Shown piece after piece: positions 56,884-64,000 of a DNA stretch of 64,000 bases (position 1 is the stretch's first letter; the number at the start of each line of letters is the position of its first letter). Under the pieces are notes generated by a model. That model searched no databases and was not told the origin of the DNA. It saw nothing but the letters and a program-made list of their open reading frames with translations. This stretch comes from Trichodelitschia bisporula (lineage: Eukaryota; Ascomycota; Dothideomycetes; Phaeotrichales; Phaeotrichaceae). The stretch covers positions 62,001 through 126,000 of the forward strand of contig ML996707.1 in assembly GCA_010356995.1 (NCBI GenBank), written 5' to 3'. The translations under genes and the position numbers were made by a program.

Positions 56884-57564
56884 ATGATCATCTACAAGGC
56901 AAGTCCCGTCGGGCGCGCAAACGCACCGCCCCAAATCTACTCCTCACTTATCCCCGCTCCCGACACCACTAACACACGCTCCAGGACATCATCACCGGCG
57001 ACGAGATCATCAGCGACTCGTACGACCTCAAGCTGATTGATGATACGGTGTACGAGGCCGACTGCAGGAAGATCACGGTCGGCGGTGACAACATCGACAT
57101 TGGCGCTAACCCGTCGGCTGAGGAGGCGGATGAGGGCATCGAGGACACGAGCCAGCAGGTGCTGGATGTTGCGCACTCGTTCCGCCTGAACGAGACGTCG
57201 TTCGACAAGAAGTCGTACCTGAGCCATCTGAAGGGTGAGTTCGTCGCGCTATCCATAGCAAAGCCTCTCCCCTCCCCGCCTTTGCGCCCCATCTCAACCC
57301 CGCTAACCACACGCCCCAGGCTACATGAAGGCCGTGAAGGAGAAGCTCAAGGCGAACGGTGCCGACCCGGAGACGGTCTCGGCCTTCGAGAAGGGCGCTG
57401 CTGCGTACGCCAAGAAGATCATTGCCAACTTCAAGGACTACGAGTTCCTGATCGGCGAGACCATGGATCCGGATGGCATGGTCATCCTGCTCAACTACCG
57501 CGAGGATGGTGTCACGCCCTACGTCACCGTCTGGAAGCACGGCCTGCAGGAGATGAAGGTTTAA
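56884..57564 (+). CDS. TMA19: Translationally controlled tumour protein homologue (TCTP/Tma19)
   Basis: Three exons, 56884-56898 (five codons), 56985-57234 and 57320-57564, 169 aa, the normal length. [20 protein letters not shown] is the conserved TCTP opening; [20 protein letters not shown] is the flexible-loop region, and [20 protein letters not shown] and [16 protein letters not shown] the C-terminal block. The first intron (56899-56984) starts GCAAGT, not GT: AAG|GCAAGT...CTCCAG|GAC is the only junction that gives the conserved frame. Family knowledge: abundant cytosolic, ribosome- and microtubule-associated protein linked to growth and stress. The C-rich leader agrees with strong expression. 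Confidence 0.97.
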
Positions 57565-58479
57565 ACACCTGTTTTTCTCTGGGTTGTGTTTATGGGTTGT
57601 GGCTTGGGAAACCCGCGCGGATGGCATGGGACTTGCGGTGATGCTGGTGGCATATATTGGGAACTGCAATCTACGTGAACCATGACTGCTTGCTATTTTC
57701 GTATATTGTGTCGACGCACGTCACATTTCGGTCCTGTGCTTAATACCCATAATCGTGCTGACGATGAGGCTTACGTTCTTGGTCACATCCATGTCACGAC
57801 CTTGCCCACGCCGACAAGCAGACACAAAGCAGCATCAACCTCAACCATCTCCATTCCACTACATGCAAAGCAGCAGCCAGCGCTAGACATCAGACACCGT
57901 ACCATGCCCAGAAGTGAAGATGAGAAAAAAACATTATTCAAAGCCCATCAGTAGTCACACTGAGGGCCGACTCTCTTTCTCGCAACACATACGACAAAGC
58001 ACACAACTCGTAGAAGCAAACACCGGTCGTCTTTCCTGCCGCCTTCCTATGCAGCTAATGCCAACTTAAAGCCCCGAGATCCATCTCTGTGAATCCATGT
58101 TGCGAGTAGTCAATCACCACCGTCGAGCGTCCTTCGTTGCCATGTCTTCCAACGACGCAAGTCCCCCTTTCCGATAATGCCACACAGCACGTGCCACTCA
58201 GACACACAAAGCAAGAGAGAAGAGCAGCAGCAAGCGCTCAAGAGTCCATCGACGATGAGAGCAAAGTGAGAGGAAAACGCCAGATACGCCCTCACGAAAA
58301 ACGACATTTTCGAAGAAAACTGCTGCTGTGCCCTGATACCCCCCATCCGGACCATCCCTTGCTCACCGGTAGAGAAAAGAAAAACATGCACTGATGCTGC
58401 TGATATACGCCCGTTGATTTCCGCATGGGCGTCGCCCTACACGCCGAGAGCTACCTCCGTGAGATACGAGAAAAGGTAC
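57565..58479. other. Convergent intergenic region, TCTP / Bni4-like gene
   Basis: About 900 bp between convergent stop codons; holds both 3' UTRs. No RNA gene or repeat recognised. Confidence 0.35.
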
Positions 58480-60873
58480 CTAGAAGAAATGCGTATGCGG
58501 CTTGGAGTCCTCGTGTACCTCCATTTCCTGTGACTGTTAGAAATGCTCATACTATGGGAGACGACGAACTGACCATCTTGAACGAATTCAGCTCCTCCTT
58601 GATCTGCTGTGCTAGCATCGGCGTGAGCCGATTGCACGTAGCAATATCCCCGCGCCGATCATATTCGGAGCTCGCCCACACGTCATAGAATTGGATACGG
58701 GGATTCCAGCTGATATTCCGCCCGCCACCCGGCTGCGGTGTCGAGTTGGGCAGACTACGCGTGCTCGTGGTAGCATATCGCCCGGCAGCAAGAAAGAAAT
58801 CCTTCTCAGTTCCCTCGGCTGCAACCCGATCCTCCGGCGTAGCGGGCACACTCGACCAATCAGTCGTCACGCTCTCGGGTGCATGGGCACCCGGCGTCGG
58901 CGTAGGACTGCTGCTCCCGGAACCTGTGGTGCGCTTAGCAGGCGCCTGGTCGGAGAAAGAGGGCGAAGGCCTACGCTTCAGGATGCCCTTTTTGACGGCA
59001 GCGAGGACCTCGGCACGCTCACGGTCGCCGCCAACGATGCTCTTGCGCGACGACTCCTTCGATCCGTGGCTTGAGCTACCCCGCTCAGGTATCGTCACCA
59101 CCGTATTGGCATCTAGCGAGTTCCGCTCGAGCCGCGGGAAGCCCGTGCCACCGCCGGGATGTTCGTGCGGGTCGGCATTAACGTTCACCGTATCCCGCTC
59201 GGCCTCCACTGTGACCAGGGAGACCTCGGCTGCGGAAGGCGGCTGAGCACGGTCCTTGTCCGATACCGAAGTCAACTTGGGGCGGAAAAGGGCCTTGAGG
59301 GAACGGCTGGAGCGCTTCATGCCCTTGCCCATCTTGCGGAGCATGATGGACGCAGATGAGGCGGTTGACGAGATAGACAGGTTGTCGGTGGAGCCGTAGA
59401 CGCCACCTTGACCCGTGTAGATGTTTGTACCGATGCCGCCGGCCTCTTGACTAGCAGCGATAGTGGAGTCTTCGTTGCGCTCGCTCTCGAACTTTTCCTT
59501 GCGCAGGCGCATCCGCTCGGCGTGTAAGCCGTTTTCAGCGGTTGATCTCCGCAGCTCTTGCGCGCTGCCAAAGGAGAATGCACGACGCAGGCGCGACTTG
59601 ACCGTATTGCCGTCCTTTTCCGTTATCGCTGCGAGCTTTTGGGCGGCAGGGCTTGGCGGAAAGGCATCGGCAGTTATCTTTGGGCTTGCGGGAGCCTTTT
59701 CCACATCGGTGTCCATGGGTTTCGACAAAGGGGAGGGGATGGTGGTGCGCTTGGGTTGCTCCTGTGTAGAACGCGACGCCATGCTGGGGCGAGAAGCGGA
59801 GACTGGAGCCGTTGTGGGGCGAGGGGGTGTGTTGGTGGTATTCGAGGAGTATGAGTCTTGCCGGGCCTATACTTTAGTTAGCCTTGAACAAAAAAAAAGT
59901 GTGAATGCAGTTCACTCACCGACGTCGGTCGTTTTGCCGAATGGCTCGAGCGTGTGCTTTCCCCGCTGTTCGTTCGCTCGTGGTAGGGGACGCGAACTTG
60001 CGTGGGTGACTCGCTGCGACTCTGCTCGGGCCTGATGGCGGCAATCTGAGCCCATGTCGGCGGAGACTTAGTTGCCGTGGCAGCAACGGGCGTAGCCGCC
60101 GGCGCCGACACGGGTCCCACCTCGAACGCACCGAAGCTGCGCCGCCGGTACCGCCCAGCCTGCGACCGGCTGATAATGCTGTCATCGGCACTGCCGCTGA
60201 GGTTGTGCGTCAGCCCCTCGCTAACGTTTCGGATGCCCGACTTCAGAGTCACAACACTCGGACTTGAGTTTGCTCGCGGTGCGGTGCTGTCTAGCGTCGA
60301 TGTGCTGTTTGTGCTGTCGGTGCGGCGAACGCGGCGGTAGCGATCGGGCGACGGCTTTGCAGTCTCAGTCGGGAGCGTCAGGGACAGGTCCGGCGAGGAA
60401 GCGGAGCTAAATAGAGAATAAGGACGCTGGTCAGACAGGACAGGCACACGCGATGACAGCACTGAGTCATCCTTTGACGCTGGCGGGTTACCCGCCAGCG
60501 AGGGATTGGACGAGGAATTGGAAGAGGCTGTAGAGGCGGAAGATGAGGGCGCGTACTGGTGACGGCTCGAGTTGAGCTGCGAGATTCCAATTGAAGGTCG
60601 TTGCACCGGGTTAGACACGGTCCGAATCTCCTGCTTCAGTACCGGCGTCGACTGGAAGGCGTACGGTGCAACAGGCGCCGATGCGCCTCGGTAGCCGGAG
60701 CCGACTACGCTGTGAGAGGTGTACATTTGGTTGCGTGCCATCTGACCGGCACCGCTGCTGCTTGTGCGAGACTGGGGGTGGTGGGTCTGGGCCGAGGACG
60801 ACGCATTCTGGAAAGCATCAGAAGGAGCGTGCAGCATCGTTATCGTGCTCGTCGAGACCAGCACCTCAGCCAT
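58480..60873 (-). CDS. Large disordered protein with conserved C-terminal PP1-docking-like block (possibly Bni4-like)
   Basis: Three exons on the minus strand: 60873-59920, 59866-58574 and 58527-58480; 764 aa. Most of the protein is Ser/Thr/Pro-rich and disordered, with basic patches (SRLRRAFSFGSAQE, MKRSSRSLKALFRPK). The C-terminus is ordered-looking: ISWNPRIQFYDVW (708-711 RIQF fits the RVxF PP1-docking pattern), EYDRRGDIATCNRLTP, LAQQIKEELNSFKM, and the last exon EMEVHEDSKPHTHFF. I recall this last block as widely conserved at the C-terminus of a fungal family of cell-polarity/phosphatase-targeting proteins such as Bni4, but the name is from memory. The 48-nt terminal exon is essential; without it the protein would end in unrelated VSSSSPIV. 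Confidence 0.8.
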
Positions 60874-63800
60874 CGGGAAGAAGCGGTGGAGGGTGTGGGG
60901 GAGGTCGTTGATTAGGTGAGGGGGAGCGGAGGGAAAAGCAGAGTGTTGTCCGGAGGCCTTGTTGGGGGTGGCAACGCGTGGCTACCTGCTGGCGGATTGT
61001 TAGTTTTGTGGATTGAATGCTTATTAGTGGGCAGGTTTTGGAGGCTCAGCATGCAGGTGTATGGATGCAGCAGGGTGTAAGATGTTGCAGCGGGTGCAGA
61101 AGTGCAGAAATAACGACCAAAAGCAAGGCTGCCACGGGCGAGGAGCGACGCATGTACACGTACCGGGCTGAAAGTATTAGAAGATGCAACAGAACGAAAC
61201 CCGCCCTCCGTGTCTTCTCTTGTGCTCTGTGTCTACGAATGGGTATAAGGCGATACGTATCGAATGAAGTGGCAGCGGAGGGATCGAAGGCCTCTTAGAT
61301 GCTTTGATGATGGCGGTGGGGGGAGGGAAGGAGGGAAGGAGGTTGTTGGTCCAGCCAAAGGGCGGACGGTGGACAAGAGCGTCAAGCGTTCATTGAGGCT
61401 ATCAGCGAGAGCAAGGTGACGATTAGCTCTACGGCAAGATAGATGCGGATGAGCTGTAGTATGATTGACTCTTTTTTTTCCCTTCGTCTGATGGTCAGTG
61501 TGAAGGAGAGACGAGAAGTGTGATGATGGTGTAGTTTTTGGTGTGGTTGACGACTGAGGAGTTGGGTGCAGAAAAAAAGGAGGAACAGCGGGCGCTCGGG
61601 CAGATTCAAGCCAAGGTCAAGGACAATTGGCGATGAGGATCTGGGTTTTGGCTATTCTTTCTCTCCTGCGGGTTGGAAGGGGGCGGAGAGGGAGATTGGG
61701 GCGATAAAGGTGATAATGTCGGAGGGGATGTGAATGGTGCAAGAGAGACTTGCCCAACAGCAGTTCAAGAAACGAGAGACGAGAAGAGAGGAGGTGACGA
61801 TAGAGAGGGGGAGGGGGAAGAGATGAATGTGGGGAAGGAATTGTGGTTTGGGAGGGTTGATGGAGTTGTTGGATGGAAGTGATGGAAGGTAGAGGAGAGA
61901 CGAGGAGTTCGGTGAGAGAGGCAGAAGGAGAGACAAGACAATCCCTGGTTGGAGACGAGACGGCAGGACTTTGCGCGCGCGCGTCGCAGGGGTAGGAAGG
62001 TGCGGGCTTGGGGGGTATTGGTGGGGGGGTGGTGGAGAGAAGGGAGGGGGGAGAGCGTGAAGGCAGAGAGAGAAAGGCAGAAGGGAGAGAGAGGGAAGCG
62101 CCAAAGAGGCTTGTTTTTAGGGCCTTTTTTTGCTATCGGGAAGAAGTCATTCAATAGTTTTAGGGGGGTGGCTGTCACGCTTTACGCTCGTTCAACTGCT
62201 TCAAATCGAGTGGGTTTCTCTTCTCTCTGTTCTCTCTCATCGTCTTTCTCATCGCCTTTCTCACTCTCTTTCTTGCTCTCCTTCTTGCTCTCCCGATCTC
62301 TCCCTCTTTTCTCTGCTAAGACGTGGTGAGGCTCCCAACTAAATTTAGAGAGTTTAGAGATCACTAGTGGCCTAGAGGAGTCCAAGAGTGGATAGAGAGC
62401 TTACGAGGGGTGGATGCGCTAAAATGTAGTGGGGGGAGTGCGTACAAGCTGCAGAGGGGTGCAGAAGAGTTGCAGAGGGTGCAGGGCCCGAGAGGCGATC
62501 CAACGACTCACCTCATTCGACTTTGACTAGACATGAACGACATGGGCAGCACGGGAGAACATACAAGAAGGTCAAGCTGGTCTCCAACAAGTACGGTCTA
62601 CGGTCTACGGTCTACGAACTGTCTGCTGTCTGCATCTGTACAGCCAGCCATCAAGCCATCAACCATGCTCTAGTTCTATTGCCTTTACCCTTGACACACC
62701 TGAACAGCTAGAGAACGAGGGGAGGGACAAGGAAGAAGGAGGAGGAAGAGGAAGAGGAAGAGGAAGAGGAAGAGACACCGACTGGACACCATTAATCCTC
62801 TAGCACAAAACACCACGACACCCGAATCCCCCAAAACACATGCACGACAACCTACAGTACTGTACCTGCCAGTCGCTTCAGCCCGTGCTACCCTTACTGC
62901 ACCTGCCTCCTCTCCCTCAATATCAAGTCCGGCCTCCTGTCTTCAGCCACGTCCTGTTCAAAATCCACAGCTTCTCCCCTCCAATGCCCTTCCCCTCGCC
63001 CTCTCTCCTCCATCCACCCGTTCGCCTCATCCAACTCCACTCGTCCACAGCTCGTCAGACGCGGCACAACCTGCAGCTCGCAGCTCGAAGCGGCATTCTG
63101 GCTTTCCCGCATCAAGCAAGGACAACCCCACCTTCAATGCCTCCCCTCTTCCCCCATCCTTTGTCGGAAAGCAAACCCTACACATGCAAATTCCTGAAAT
63201 CAGTCCAAATCAAGCGCACTCGAGCCTTCGGAGATGCCCTCAAATGCCATAGATTGTCCCCTTCATCTACCCATACAACTGTTTGGGACCCCTTGTTTCC
63301 ACGATCCACCCAAACGGGTGCGCTGCATGGTACACCAGCACGGGACGTACCCATCTGTGCGCGTCTCTAATCGGCAGAGAGGGGTCGAGCTGTGTTTCAG
63401 CATCGCTCAACGGGGCCTGAATACGTAGCTCGCCTCCCTCTGCAATTGACCTCGAGCATCAAATCGCCCAAGCGACCCTCCAAAAATTCCTCTTACCAAA
63501 AAAATATGCGTTGCCTACCCAACACACCATTGCCACCTCTCTCGCCTTTCCATCGGACCTTCGCGCGGGGCAACCCCGACGCCCGCATATTCCCACCGGA
63601 ATGTCTCCAAAACCTGCTTCTCACCACCACCAACCCCTCCACATGAAAGCAGCACGCAGCATCAACGGCCGCGCAAGCAGACGACCCTCACCCATCCCCT
63701 CTGCCCCGCAAAACACCAGCACCCGCATCATCGCAACCCCCACCCACCGGCTATCTCGGCCGCGCGATCGCACTCACCAACCCCACTATCGCGATATATT

Positions 63801-64000
63801 GCACTCACACCCATTGGGCCAGTGCGCACCGTATCGCCCCTCGCCCGCCGTCACGAGCACCTCACGATATCCCATCCCATCCCACCCGCTGCCCGTGCCC
63901 GGAGCCCTTTATCCCCACCCGCTCGTGCCGCTCTCATCACCACGCCCGTCTGCCCGCCCGCACCCGTAACCCCGCGCCGTTCACGCTCCCGCGGATGCAC
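60874..64000. other. 3.1-kb right-hand region without a supported gene
   Basis: Upstream region of the preceding minus-strand gene, followed by low-complexity sequence: plus-strand purine-rich runs (61300-62110), a T/C-rich block (62215-62310), a GGAAGA repeat (62731-62775) and a C/A/T-rich part to the edge. The final 400 bp have open, proline- and histidine-rich frames on the plus strand, one starting MSPKPASHHHQ at 63601. This may be the leader and beginning of a gene that continues to the right, but all three frames are nearly open and none can be preferred. Confidence 0.35.
62731..62775 (+). repeat. GGAAGA purine repeat
   Basis: A run of imperfect GGAAGA/GAAGAG hexamers, purine-only on the plus strand. 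Confidence 0.85.

Noticed and set aside
62700-62780. Purine hexamer run as a CRISPR-like or minisatellite array
   Set aside because: It is a simple low-complexity hexamer repeat without spacers.

Overview
This window is nuclear DNA from a filamentous or yeast-like fungus, most likely a basidiomycete of the Tremellomycetes (possibly Trichosporonales). The evidence is GC-rich coding sequence and many very short introns (about 43-55 nt, with a few of 86-96 nt) that carry CTAAC/CTRAC branch points just before the acceptor. Fungal marker proteins also fit: a LAMMER kinase, Dus1, a Sur2-type C4-hydroxylase, an AA9 polysaccharide monooxygenase, a PhiA-like cell-wall protein and a Zn2Cys6-like protein. 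The class assignment is inference. I rebuilt splice junctions by hand from reading frame, donor, branch and acceptor signals and family conservation.

Layout. 0-9 kb: start of an unknown gene (minus), CASP/Coy1 golgin, Lhs1/GRP170 ER chaperone and a GNAT acetyltransferase. 9-15.6 kb: F-box-like protein, a poorly resolved 2-kb stretch, and a LAMMER kinase (minus) behind a 2.9-kb G-tract-rich upstream region. 18.5-24.6 kb: class III aminotransferase (minus), secreted M28/PA aminopeptidase (plus) and Dus1 (minus), the last two convergent. 26-32.6 kb is a secretome neighbourhood: PhiA-like protein, AA9 enzyme and, on the minus strand, three related small secreted proteins with ten cysteines, with WRAP73 lying among them. 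33.8-40 kb: a small protein ending GRHGHI, a coiled-coil protein, a single-span membrane protein and an ankyrin protein, several with clear TATA boxes. 40.6-43 kb: intron-bearing tRNA-Thr, then divergent PRP18 and SAP18. 43-51 kb is gene-poor and looks accessory: a Zn2Cys6-like gene with 60-residue tandem repeats, an intron-bearing tRNA-Glu and a broken or mis-modelled hypothetical gene. 51-61 kb returns to core genes: poly(A) polymerase, Sur2, TCTP and a large disordered protein with a PP1-docking-like C-terminus. The last 3 kb hold no gene I can support.

The most interesting signals are (i) the ten-cysteine secreted family, whose three members share intron positions and most cysteine spacings, one of them carrying a stop exactly at a cysteine codon, next to the AA9 gene; (ii) three GC-AG introns that reading frame and conservation force in APE3-like, PRP18 and TCTP; and (iii) the recent 180-bp tandem repeats in the Zn2Cys6-like gene. 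I saw no CRISPR array, rRNA, virus-like element or intact transposon.
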